Assembly (NCBI GenBank): GCA_016721305.1
Contig: JADKIH010000003.1
Span: 62,001-126,000 of the forward strand
Direction of reading: 5' to 3'
DNA length: 64,000 bases
Source: Bacteroidota bacterium
Lineage (GTDB): Bacteria > Bacteroidota > Bacteroidia > AKYH767-A > 2013-40CM-41-45
The translations under genes and the position numbers were made by a program. Positions 1 through 8,087 of this stretch are shown here, one piece after another. Under the pieces are notes generated by a model. It was not told where the DNA came from, ran no database searches, and saw only the letters and a program-made list of their open reading frames with translations. How positions within the stretch are numbered: position 1 is the stretch's first letter; every line of letters begins with the position of its first letter.

Positions 1-154
1 GCTGGAGTTGTCCTGTCGTGTTTACGATAAAGTCAGCACTACTCCCTGACCAGAGGACCGGGGTAATAAAATCGCCATCGGAAAAGTCGTCCGACAATTG
101 TGCATTACACACTGTAACCGTGAGTAAAAAAATAAGTATGAAGAGCCTCTGCAT
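1..154 (-). CDS. Secreted surface protein, N-terminal fragment (cut by window edge)
   Basis: The reverse strand opens with ATG at 154-152 and stays open to base 1 (51 codons). The first residues, MQRLFILIFLLTVTVCNAQ, form a clear Sec signal peptide ending at NAQ. They are followed by a stretch containing DDFSDGDF and LWSG, then ADFIVN. That opening is typical of long Bacteroidota surface proteins of the lamin-tail-domain kind, in which a DFSDGDF...W.G....F.VN module follows the signal peptide. The family call rests on this motif only, because the rest lies outside the window. The gene is divergent from asd, with an 88-bp gap. Confidence 0.68.
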   Translation of the reverse strand, partial: MQRLFILIFLLTVTVCNAQLSDDFSDGDFITPVLWSGSSADFIVNTTGQLQ

Positions 155-167
155 TGCGGGGGAATTA

Positions 168-187
168 TAAATTTGTCGTCAAAATTA
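168..187. promoter_or_regulatory. Possible divergent promoter boxes (asd / secreted protein)
   Basis: TAAATTTG (168-175, plus strand) and TAATTTTG (187-180, minus strand) both fit the Bacteroidota -7 element TAnnTTTG. They point away from each other into asd and the leftward gene. Neither has a well-placed -33 TTG, so this is a motif match only. Confidence 0.35.
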
Positions 188-242
188 CGTGGGCCCCCGT
201 CAATTAATAACCGCGTAAATGATGGTTTAAAAAATATCCTTA

Positions 243-1232
243 ATGAAAGTAGCAGTCGTAGGTGCCACAGGCATGGTTGGACAGGTGATGTTGAAAGTTC
301 TGGAAGAGAGAAATTTTCCGGTAACAGAATTAATTCCCGTTGCTTCGGAGAAATCGGTCGGTAAAGAAATTTCTTACCGCGGAAAGAATTACAAAATTGT
401 TTCCATGGAAGATGCCGTAGCCATGAAACCAAACATCGCCATCTTCTCTGCCGGCGGAAACACCTCACTCGAGTGGGCACCTAAGTTTGCTGCTGCCGGA
501 ACCACTGTTGTCGACAATTCCTCCGCATGGCGTATGCATGCCGACAAAAAATTAGTCGTTCCCGAAATCAATGCGCATGTATTAACGAAAGACGACAAGA
601 TCATCGCCAATCCGAATTGCTCGACGATTCAGATGGTGCTTACTTTGAATCCGCTTCACAAGAAGTATAAAATTAAGCGCATCGTTGTTTCCACGTATCA
701 ATCCGTCAGCGGTACAGGAAAAAAAGCCGTTGATCAGATGATGAACGAGCGTAAAGGCGTTACCGGAGAAATGGCTTATGCCTATCCGATCGACATGAAC
801 GTATTGCCACACATCGATTCCTTCCTCGACAATGGCTACACCAAGGAAGAGATGAAGATGGTGAATGAAACGAAAAAAATCATGGGCGACGATTCAATTC
901 GCCTGACCGCTACTACTGTACGCGTTCCCGTAAAAGGCGGCCACAGCGAAGCCGTGAATATTGAATTCGAAAATGATTTTACTTTAGAAGAAGTTCGCAG
1001 CATCCTCTCCTCCACTCACGGAGTGAAATTGATCGACGATGTATCGAATTTAAAATACCCGATGCCACTCTACGCCGAAGGAAAAGACGAAGTGTTCGTA
1101 GGCCGTATCCGTCGTGACGAATCGCAGCCAAAAACTTTGAACATGTGGATTGTGGCTGATAATCTCCGCAAGGGCGCTGCTACGAATGCAGTGCAGATCG
1201 GGGAGTACCTTGTTTCGCATAAATTAATTTAA
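243..1232 (+). CDS. asd: Aspartate-semialdehyde dehydrogenase
   Basis: This cytosolic enzyme reduces aspartyl-4-phosphate with NADPH to aspartate semialdehyde, the branch-point step for lysine/diaminopimelate, threonine and methionine. The 329-aa length is normal for the bacterial family. Visible signatures are the N-terminal Rossmann loop GATGMVG (residues 7-13), the active-site segment NPNCST with nucleophile Cys126, and a C-terminal GGHSEAVNIEF segment matching the substrate-binding/dimer region. The ATG at 243 leaves nothing conserved upstream. The gene stands alone, with a divergent neighbour on the left and a secreted protein 27 bp downstream. Identification is secure. Confidence 0.96.
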   Translation: MKVAVVGATGMVGQVMLKVLEERNFPVTELIPVASEKSVGKEISYRGKNYKIVSMEDAVAMKPNIAIFSAGGNTSLEWAPKFAAAGTTVVDNSSAWRMHADKKLVVPEINAHVLTKDDKIIANPNCSTIQMVLTLNPLHKKYKIKRIVVSTYQSVSGTGKKAVDQMMNERKGVTGEMAYAYPIDMNVLPHIDSFLDNGYTKEEMKMVNETKKIMGDDSIRLTATTVRVPVKGGHSEAVNIEFENDFTLEEVRSILSSTHGVKLIDDVSNLKYPMPLYAEGKDEVFVGRIRRDESQPKTLNMWIVADNLRKGAATNAVQIGEYLVSHKLI

Positions 1233-1259
1233 CTCCCTTATATTCAAAAATTGTCTACC

Positions 1260-2249
1260 ATGAAACCAAAACTTAAGCTTCTATTTCTTCTGTCACTATT
1301 TTCCATTACAAATTCTGTAAACGCTCAATACTTTATTCCCTGGCCGGAATTATATGGTAGCATTTCAAACAGAACTATGGCTATCGTATTGCCGGATACA
1401 ACAACTGCACAAGGAAAATCTTTTTTTGAAATTGTAAATGCACAATTGCAAAAAGACTGGAAATTCAGTACAGTAAAATGGATGTCCACCGAAGAGTATT
1501 CCGGTATTGTAGAACGTGCTGACACAAATTATCTGCTATTCAATATTTCAGATGCAAATTATGGTCATACAAAATCTATGACTTCTTGGACACCTTCAAA
1601 TCAGGTAACCTATACAAATGGAGTTGCGAAAGTACAGCCTACGGAATGGACTGCGAAGACGCGACAAGTACAAGGTTTGTCTTACGATTATATGAGAGTT
1701 GCTCTAAAAGGGCCTACTACTCCAGGAAATAGTACAAGGTTTGTTGCAGTTGATTTGGTTCCAAGAGGCATGGACGAAGGTGATATGGTTTTCGTAATCC
1801 AACAGTTTTCGCGAATGGTAAACGCATCTAAAAATAGAATAAGTGGTCTTGATTATTTCGATGCTGAAAAAAATGTAGAGTATATTAAGAATAAAACTCT
1901 GCTTATCCCTCGTGAATATCTTGATGATGATGATTCATTAAAACTACCTAAAAAATTAGAGTACCCATTTAAGGTCACCTCGTTGCAGGAAATGAATCTT
2001 GCAATATTAAATTGCGATACAAACTATGTTTATCCTAAGCCAATTTACAGCACTCAACATAGAGCTTATGCCTGGATTCTTGTTGGAACTGCCGATGGCG
2101 CTATAAGAGGATTAATGGTTGATGGTGGGATTAAATGGGATAGAAACGTAGATGCTCCGCGTACAATTAAACCGGGTACGCTTTCTAGTTTTTACAACGG
2201 CTTTATGCAGAAAGTAAACAATCAATACCAAAAGCACTCATACAAATAA
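1260..2249 (+). CDS. Secreted protein of unknown function
   Basis: The 329-aa protein starts with a signal peptide (MKPKLKLLFLLSLFSI..., cleavage probably after NAQ near residue 23). I chose the ATG at 1260 over a TTG three codons upstream because the signal peptide then starts with its lysines. After cleavage the protein is soluble, with no further membrane segments, no lipobox and no T9SS sorting tail. I recognise no domain. A repeated pattern of short acidic loops (DTTT, DDDDS) and WPELYG near the mature N-terminus are the only notable features. It ends 24 bp before a strong hairpin and converges with the permease gene. Confidence 0.8.
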   Translation: MKPKLKLLFLLSLFSITNSVNAQYFIPWPELYGSISNRTMAIVLPDTTTAQGKSFFEIVNAQLQKDWKFSTVKWMSTEEYSGIVERADTNYLLFNISDANYGHTKSMTSWTPSNQVTYTNGVAKVQPTEWTAKTRQVQGLSYDYMRVALKGPTTPGNSTRFVAVDLVPRGMDEGDMVFVIQQFSRMVNASKNRISGLDYFDAEKNVEYIKNKTLLIPREYLDDDDSLKLPKKLEYPFKVTSLQEMNLAILNCDTNYVYPKPIYSTQHRAYAWILVGTADGAIRGLMVDGGIKWDRNVDAPRTIKPGTLSSFYNGFMQKVNNQYQKHSYK

Positions 2250-2273
2250 TCAGTATACTTGAGCTTCCGCACT

Positions 2274-2312
2274 CTTAGTGTCTTAGTGTTAAATAAAAAC
2301 TAAGACACTAAG
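2274..2312. terminator. Hairpin between convergent genes (CACTAAG-family repeat)
   Basis: Perfect 14-bp arms (CTTAGTGTCTTAGT at 2274-2287, complement at 2299-2312) enclose an A-rich loop between two convergent stop codons. It should act as a terminator in both directions. It is also a member of the dispersed CACTAAG repeat family of this window. Confidence 0.7.
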
Positions 2313-2318
2313 GGTGTT

Positions 2319-3560
2319 TTACTCATCGCTACTGATAAATCGCAGGTTCACTTTTTCACGAATCAATCTTCGTCCCGGATACCAGGCAGCCAGCAGTCCA
2401 ATCACCGAAATAGTCAGGAAGACGTACACAAAATCCATTACCAGCATCTGCACCGGATAAGCATCAATCACAAAAGATCCGGATCCGCTTATTTCGATGA
2501 TACCGAATTTTCGCTGGAGGAAACAAACAATGAAGCCGATCACAAGTCCGGCGAAAGCTCCGGTAAAGGTGATGAGCAGTCCTTCGATTAAAAAAGTTTT
2601 TCGTAACAATGCTGCATCGGCGCCCATGCTTTGGAAAATGGCGATGTCTTTCTTTTTGTCGATGACAAGCATCGTGAGAGAGCTGATCACATTGAAAGTG
2701 GCAATCACTAAGATAAAAGCCAGAATGAGAAACACTGCCCATTTCTCCGACTTCATGATTTTGTAAATGAGTGCGTGTTGCTGATAGCGATCTTTAATTT
2801 CAAATTTTGAACCGAGAATTTTCTGAACCGATGCTTGAAGAGCGGAAACATCGGCGTCTTTCTTTGCAACAATTTCTACTGCCGACAATTCATTATCGTA
2901 TTCAAAAATCTCGCGAGCAAAACGAATAGGCACGATAATATACTTCGCATCAAATTCCTGCTGCACAGCAAAGATTCCGGTTGGAGAAATATAACGCCGG
3001 TTAAACGCTTCCTCCGCGTGAGTCAACGACGAAGCCGAACGACGAGGTGCATAAATTTCGAGTTGAGTATATGCATCCGACAAACTCATTTGCATATTGT
3101 AAGCAATCGCTCCTCCGACAACGGCGAAATTTGTATCGCCCGATTGTAGAAGTAATCGTCCGTCTGTCATCATAGTATCGAGTCCCGTCGATGCAGCGAA
3201 ACTATCGCTCACTCCTTTGAGTGTAGCGATGTATTGCTTGTCGCGATATTTCACGAGAGCTTTCTCCTCTACAACTTCATTCACAAAATGCACACCCGGC
3301 AATGCACGAAGCTGGTCAAGCTTTGCATCTTCCACATTGAAAAGCTTACCCCGACTTGCTTCCACGCGCAAATCGGCATCAAACGAATTGTACAATCGTT
3401 CGATGAGATTTTCAAAGCCATTAAAAACAGAGAGAACAATTATCAACGCCGCCGTTCCGATCATCACTCCCACCACCGATATCAACGAAATGATATTGAT
3501 GACACGCTGAGATTTCTTAGAGAAGAAATAGCGTCGGGCGAGGAAGAGAGGGAGACGCAT
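2319..3560 (-). CDS. LolC/LolE-type ABC transporter permease (FtsX family)
   Basis: The 413-aa inner-membrane protein has the MacB/LolCE architecture. The N-terminus MRLPLFLARRYFFSKK leads into a first transmembrane helix (about residues 20-45), followed by a roughly 240-residue periplasmic domain and three C-terminal helices (about 270-400) of the FtsX permease domain. The opening AxRYFxSKKSQxxINxIS is typical of the lipoprotein-releasing permease, which extracts lipoproteins from the inner membrane for delivery to LolA. No ATPase partner (LolD) is adjacent. The reading frame is intact. I cannot tell LolC from LolE; many Bacteroidota carry a single such gene. Confidence 0.85.
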   Translation of the reverse strand: MRLPLFLARRYFFSKKSQRVINIISLISVVGVMIGTAALIIVLSVFNGFENLIERLYNSFDADLRVEASRGKLFNVEDAKLDQLRALPGVHFVNEVVEEKALVKYRDKQYIATLKGVSDSFAASTGLDTMMTDGRLLLQSGDTNFAVVGGAIAYNMQMSLSDAYTQLEIYAPRRSASSLTHAEEAFNRRYISPTGIFAVQQEFDAKYIIVPIRFAREIFEYDNELSAVEIVAKKDADVSALQASVQKILGSKFEIKDRYQQHALIYKIMKSEKWAVFLILAFILVIATFNVISSLTMLVIDKKKDIAIFQSMGADAALLRKTFLIEGLLITFTGAFAGLVIGFIVCFLQRKFGIIEISGSGSFVIDAYPVQMLVMDFVYVFLTISVIGLLAAWYPGRRLIREKVNLRFISSDE

Positions 3561-3561
3561 T

Positions 3562-3589
3562 GGTGCGGGTTGCGAGTTGCGGGTTACGA
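3562..3589. repeat. TTGCGRG heptamer repeat, short copy
   Basis: GTGCGGGTTGCGAGTTGCGGG is followed by a drifted unit, immediately upstream of the permease start. Same 7-bp family as at 31.4, 41.2 and 47.7 kb. Confidence 0.8.
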
Positions 3590-3621
3590 CTGTAGGTACG
3601 ATAACGAAACGTACAAATCAG

Positions 3622-3669
3622 CTTTCTGCGAATTTCTGCGTAATTTCTGCGATATCTGCGGGAAACAAA
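3622..3669. repeat. CGCAGA-family repeat, left arm bracketing the methyltransferase gene
   Basis: Units of CGCAGA every 10-11 bp (here read as TCTGCG) end in GGGAAACAAA. The reverse complement of 4571-4618 matches this segment at 46 of 48 positions by my comparison, so the two copies form near-perfect inverted repeats around one gene. Confidence 0.85.
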
Positions 3670-3691
3670 TTATCACTCTGAAACTAAATTA

Positions 3692-4497
3692 TCACTTGTA
3701 AGCCTTTACAATCAACCCTGTTCCCGTCTTATGCGTCGAGTACGTATCAAAATAATTCAACACAAAAGATATCGGGTAAGCGATGATGTAGTAAAACGGA
3801 AGAATGATGAAAAACAATTTCGTCATTCCTAAAGCAACAATCGGATATTTCATCGACAATCTCCAGCTGATTTTTCCCGGCGTACCGTATTGGTAACGCG
3901 CTTCCACTTTTGAAAATCCTACGGAGCGAAGTTTGTCTTCGATTTCTTTGATATTATATCCGTCGCGCACGTGCTCTTCGATGAAAGAAGATTCATCATC
4001 GCCATGCACATCGCTTCCGCCCTGATCAGATGGAGTAGAGATGAGAAGCATTGCACCCGGCTTCATCGATGCATAATAGTTTTTGAAAACCTGAACGTCT
4101 TCTAAGATGTGTTCCATTACATCGACACATACAACGAGATCGTAAGCAGTTGATTTACATACTTCGTCAAATCGCCCACTTCGAATTTTACATTCTTCGA
4201 TCCGATTTTTTGGAAGAAGTTATTGCAGTCGGCAACTTGTTCATCTTTTACATCGACGGCTAAGATATTCCAGTTCTGATTTTTTTGATTGAGCCAATAC
4301 GTGTACTGACCGAAGCCTGCGCCGCCGTCTAGAATTTTTGCATTTGCCGGAGCAGTCTTGATCCACTGACGAAGTTCTTTGTGAACATGCCATGCGCGAA
4401 GCAACAAAAGGTCGAGGAGATTATAGAAAACACGACGTAGAAAAGGGGTTTTATTGAAGACGTTTCCGAGGGAGCGCTTTATTGGATCGTACTGCAT
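3692..4497 (-). CDS. Class I SAM-dependent methyltransferase (one frameshift)
   Basis: Two abutting reading frames make one protein of about 268 aa. The N-terminal part has the SAM-binding glycine motif (ILDGGAGFGQYTYWL, about residues 55-70) and motif II (ILAVDVKDEQ). Restoring one base near 4154, an A run, continues as KSTAYDLVVCVDVMEHILED, the expected motif IV. The C-terminal part carries a hydrophobic segment (FFIILPFYYIIAYPISFVL) that probably anchors it to the membrane. The substrate is unknown; membrane anchoring hints at a lipid, quinone or sugar substrate, which is inference. The gene sits alone between inverted CGCAGA repeats. The break looks like a missed base in a homopolymer rather than a true pseudogene. 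Confidence 0.8.
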
Positions 4498-4544
4498 GTA
4501 ATTTTGGCTTATTTACGAGTCGCGAAGATAGAAAAATCGTTCTT

Positions 4545-4618
4545 CTTAGTGCCTTAGTGTTTTAGTGCTTTTTGTTTCCCGCAGATATCGCAGAAATTAC
4601 GCAGAAATACGCAGAAAT
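4545..4618. repeat. CACTAAG unit plus CGCAGA-family right arm
   Basis: 4545-4568 holds three CTTAGTG-like words. 4571-4618 is the right arm of the inverted pair with 3622-3669 (TTTGTTTCCCGCAG..., CGCAGA every 10-11 bp). Confidence 0.85.
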
Positions 4619-4649
4619 GCCTGATTTTCAAATAGAACAGATCATCGAT

Positions 4650-5021
4650 TTACCGATCACCGGACTCGCCTTCCGGATTCCGCGAATCGCGGAGCAGCTT
4701 TTCGATCTTATCGACCTGATCGAGCGAATCATCCAGAAAAAAGCGCAATTCAGGAACAATTCGGGCCTGGTGGCGGATGCTATTGCCTAATAAATGGCGA
4801 ATTTCCTTGTTATGACTTTGGATTTGGTCGATCGTAGCTTGGGAATCTTTGACGCCGAAGATACTCAGGTAGATTTTAGCCACACCGAGATCAGGGCTTA
4901 CGCGCACGCCGGTAACGGTAACAAAGGCTTTTCCGAAGAAATTATAGCCCTCTTTTTGAAAGATTTCGCCCATTTCCTTCTGGAAGAGGCGATTATATTT
5001 TTGCTGGCGCGTCGAATCCAT
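4650..5021 (-). CDS. rbfA: Ribosome-binding factor A
   Basis: The 123-aa protein matches RbfA in length and layout. It has an N-terminal helix with QQKYNRLFQKEMGEIFQKE, the KH-like core containing FVTVTGVRVSPDLGVAKIYLS, and a C-terminal RIVPELRFFLDDSLDQVDKI segment that is diagnostic (P.L.F..D.S...). RbfA binds the 30S subunit near helix 44 and the 3' end of 16S rRNA and helps its late maturation, especially in the cold. It lies 152 bp upstream of the methyltransferase on the same strand, with repeat elements between them, so co-transcription is doubtful. Confidence 0.93.
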   Translation of the reverse strand: MDSTRQQKYNRLFQKEMGEIFQKEGYNFFGKAFVTVTGVRVSPDLGVAKIYLSIFGVKDSQATIDQIQSHNKEIRHLLGNSIRHQARIVPELRFFLDDSLDQVDKIEKLLRDSRNPEGESGDR

Positions 5022-5052
5022 GGGGTGAAGGTAGGGAATTTTGGGTTAAGGT

Positions 5053-5145
5053 GTTTCCCGCAGAAGACACAGATATTTCGCAGAAATACGCAGATAGTCC
5101 TTCAGCGCATTTCTGCGAAATATCTGTGTCATACGCGGGAAACAA
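5053..5145. repeat. CGCAGA-family hairpin
   Basis: TTTCCCGCAGAAGACACAGA and its near complement at the right end (TGTGTCATACGCGGGAAAC) enclose inner CGCAGAAAT units, making a long imperfect hairpin. It fills the gap between rbfA and the next stop codon and may terminate both leftward and rightward reads. Confidence 0.8.
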
Positions 5146-5152
5146 AAAACAA

Positions 5153-7861
5153 TCAATGCTTCACAAACCGCCCGACTCTTCGTCCATTCATATCAGTCAC
5201 CGAAACCACATACACTCCTGCATTCAATGCCGAAGTATCAAACACGATTTCATCACTAAACGAAGTGAAAGACGCAATTAAATTTCCTGCTAATCCCGTC
5301 ACTTCAACTTTTGCTTTGCCGGTAGTTTTATTTGCAATACGAATCATCCCTTGTGCCGGATTCGGATAGATTAATAATTTCTCCGAAAGATCAACAACAG
5401 GTATTCCAACCAGTGAAGTCACAATTGCATACACCTCATTCGTCGCCACGGGAGCATTCTGATCAAAGTAAATATATGCCGTATTCGTAATCTCAGTTCC
5501 CATTCCGGTCGATACTTTTCGATGAATGCGGAACTGAACATTTCCATGAGAGAGTGATTCGTTGGTCACGCTATCGATCAGATTAATACCATGAAAATTA
5601 AATCGCAAAATATTTCCCGGCAGCATTTGCGTAACTACGTCGTGTGTGGAAGAAAGAAACTCAAACGTCGATGCATCTAAATCGCTGTCGAGTGTATCGA
5701 TGATGTAAATATCTTCGGCCGGAGCGTTTCCTGTGTTTTGAAAAAAGACGGTGAAATTAAAAACACGATCGGAAGTGTCAACGCTTCCTGAAGGGTACAT
5801 GTATTTTTCATTCGGATCAACAGCCACACGAACAGGATAGCAAGCCGATGTATAATTGTCAAGCGGAAAAATATCGCCGATGAATGGGTAGATGCTTAAG
5901 TTAAAACAAATCGGATCATTGATCATAGCAAACGAATCGACGCGTACTTCGATGTTGAACGAGGTCGACGGATCAATAACGGAGAAGTCGTTTACATTCC
6001 AGCGCAAGCTTCCCGGAGAAACGACTGTCGGAGTGAGAGCACCGACAGCAGGGCCAACGTAGCTGATTGGTCCGGTGAAATTACATTGCACAAAACCCGT
6101 ATCAGTAAAGCACGCCGTTCCGAAATGTCCAAGCAGGTCGCCGGCGTTGATATTCACTTTTACCAAACGTGTCGGACGAAAAAGTTGTTCGGGAGAAACG
6201 CTTCCTGCATAAAGGTCAAATGCATTAGGGCAGGTAAGAGCGAAATCACGATTCGCATCCATTGAATCGATAGGAGTTAATTGCGACGTGTATGAGCCGG
6301 TCGCAGGACATAGATAAGGAATTGGCAAATTGGTTGGATTAATTCTCACGCGATAATTACCAAGTCCTGTGCGGAAGGAGTAATCGCCATTTGCATTCGT
6401 GTAACAAATTTGTTGAAGAGTGCCGGCGGAATCAAGAAGGACAGGAATGTTTTTCAGCTCTTGTTCGTTGGTGTCTTTAAGGCAATCAGAATTTAAGTCA
6501 TGGTAAATATTTCCGCTGATATTCCAATAAGTTGGGCAACCCGACGAGGGTTGACACAATGGAACAGTGTCGATTGCCGGATCCGGATGCGCTGAGTGAA
6601 TTATATTTGGGAAGCAGGAAATGTTCGTATTTGACCATGAAAATTTTTCGGCATAAGAAAAATGAGGTACGCATTGAAGAGGGTTATGGTCGATGAAAAA
6701 ATAATACAGAGAATCGGGCAAGGCAGGGAGATCTTGTAAAAAATTAAGATTAACGGCAAGATTGTGTAAGCTCGCAGGCAAAGGAGGGAGAGATGTAAGA
6801 GAATCCTGAGAACAATACAACAAATCCAGATTTGGCGGAAGAGGCGGAATTGTTCGAATCTTTGTTGTGCCACACATTAGTTGACGAATGGTTGCCGGTA
6901 ACAGAGGCATGACTGAAATCGGATTTCCGTCAAAAGAAAGGTAAGATATATTGGGAGGCAAGGACGCCGGTAGAGAATCTATTGCATTGTATCCAATTTC
7001 CAGATAGATTAATGTTTGAGGAAGAGAGGGTAGAACTGTAAGGCTATTGATTCTGCACGAGAAAGTTCGTAATGAATCCGGCAATGGACATATGTGATAC
7101 ATCCCGATCATATTGCAACTAAAATTCTGAAGTCCCGGCGGTAGTGAATCAATGTCACCAATCGAGTTGTCTGAAACATCTAAGGAATACAAAGAATCAG
7201 GCAGAATGGGCATGCTCGATAAATTATTCTTTTTAATTAATAATGCATCTAACGATGATGGTAATGGAGGCAATGTATCCAACAAATTGTAGTTGCAAAT
7301 AAGAGTTTGCAGATTAGAATCCAGTGGAGGTAGAAACTGAATATAATTAGAGTCACATATCAACATATTCAAATTCGGAGGGAGCGCGGGTAAAGAAATC
7401 AATTCGTTATTGGAACACACTAAGTGAATCAAGTTTGCAGGTAAAGTCGGAAGAACATACAATGGATTATGATCACAATAAAGCGAATACATTGTAACAG
7501 GAAGTGCGGGCAATGAGTTCAATAAATTTTTCGAACACATCAAGTAGAGAAGTGTTGAAGGGAGTGGTGGGAGTTCAGTGAGATAATTTACTGAGCAATC
7601 CAAATCCTCTATGCCGGAAAAGTACTGAATTCCCTCCAGCGATTGTATTCCCCAACCCCTGCATCTAATATATTGAGCAGACGTTACCAGAGTTGAGGTA
7701 GTATCCAGCGAATCTCCGTTAAACGCCGGAGCGTAGCCATCGCTTATTAGAAAATTTCTGAATGCAGGATCAGGAATGTAAACGTATTGCGCTTTTGAAA
7801 TAGAAAGGGATAGTGAGAAGAACAAAATAATTCCCGCCAGCCGTGCGTGGAATTGGGCCAT
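5153..7861 (-). CDS. Surface leucine-rich-repeat protein with T9SS sorting domain
   Basis: The 902-aa secreted protein is modular. It has a signal peptide (residues 1-24) and then about 15-16 leucine-rich repeats of about 20 residues (roughly 75-395), each of the form LxxLPxLPxxLxxLxCxxN. The LPxLP signature belongs to the short bacterial IpaH/YopM-like LRR class. Next come a Cna/SdrD-like beta module (about 445-540, opening with GNIYHDLNSDCLKDTNE), a Bacteroidota repeat-type ectodomain with VDPNEKYMYPSGSVDTSD and FFQNTGNAPAEDIYIIDTLD (DUF7619-like, about 690-820), and a T9SS type A tail with IYPNPAQGMIRI and LNAGVYVVSV. It is probably exported across the outer membrane and kept at the surface for binding. 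The ligand is unknown. Confidence 0.9.
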   Translation of the reverse strand: MAQFHARLAGIILFFSLSLSISKAQYVYIPDPAFRNFLISDGYAPAFNGDSLDTTSTLVTSAQYIRCRGWGIQSLEGIQYFSGIEDLDCSVNYLTELPPLPSTLLYLMCSKNLLNSLPALPVTMYSLYCDHNPLYVLPTLPANLIHLVCSNNELISLPALPPNLNMLICDSNYIQFLPPLDSNLQTLICNYNLLDTLPPLPSSLDALLIKKNNLSSMPILPDSLYSLDVSDNSIGDIDSLPPGLQNFSCNMIGMYHICPLPDSLRTFSCRINSLTVLPSLPQTLIYLEIGYNAIDSLPASLPPNISYLSFDGNPISVMPLLPATIRQLMCGTTKIRTIPPLPPNLDLLYCSQDSLTSLPPLPASLHNLAVNLNFLQDLPALPDSLYYFFIDHNPLQCVPHFSYAEKFSWSNTNISCFPNIIHSAHPDPAIDTVPLCQPSSGCPTYWNISGNIYHDLNSDCLKDTNEQELKNIPVLLDSAGTLQQICYTNANGDYSFRTGLGNYRVRINPTNLPIPYLCPATGSYTSQLTPIDSMDANRDFALTCPNAFDLYAGSVSPEQLFRPTRLVKVNINAGDLLGHFGTACFTDTGFVQCNFTGPISYVGPAVGALTPTVVSPGSLRWNVNDFSVIDPSTSFNIEVRVDSFAMINDPICFNLSIYPFIGDIFPLDNYTSACYPVRVAVDPNEKYMYPSGSVDTSDRVFNFTVFFQNTGNAPAEDIYIIDTLDSDLDASTFEFLSSTHDVVTQMLPGNILRFNFHGINLIDSVTNESLSHGNVQFRIHRKVSTGMGTEITNTAYIYFDQNAPVATNEVYAIVTSLVGIPVVDLSEKLLIYPNPAQGMIRIANKTTGKAKVEVTGLAGNLIASFTSFSDEIVFDTSALNAGVYVVSVTDMNGRRVGRFVKH

Positions 7862-7952
7862 GATTAAAAGTTATGATGCTCACAATATAGAAGGATTCTA
7901 AACGGTAGCAAATAAGATTTTGGCTAATGGTTGTCAAAATACGCACAAAGAT

Positions 7953-8032
7953 TTTACCACGAGAACACAAGTGCCACAAGGAATCACAAGATTTCTCGTG
8001 ATTCCTCGTGGCACTCGTGCTCTTGTGGTAAA
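7953..8032. repeat. CACGAG-family 80-bp hairpin
   Basis: TTTACCACGAGAACACAAGT... pairs with ...GCTCTTGTGGTAAA. The arms run almost to the centre (AATCACAAG / CTCGTGATT). It lies in the divergent gap between the LRR gene and the exporter. Confidence 0.85.
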
Positions 8033-8073
8033 AAAACCCCATCAAAAAACCCCTGAAACTGCATAAATATCAC

Positions 8074-8081
8074 TATTTTTG
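8074..8081 (+). promoter_or_regulatory. Promoter -7 box of the ABC exporter
   Basis: TATTTTTG exactly fits TAnnTTTG and ends 6 bp before the ATG at 8088, implying a leaderless or nearly leaderless mRNA. No clear -33 TTG is present, because the hairpin occupies that side. Confidence 0.5.
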
Positions 8082-8087
8082 CCCCCA

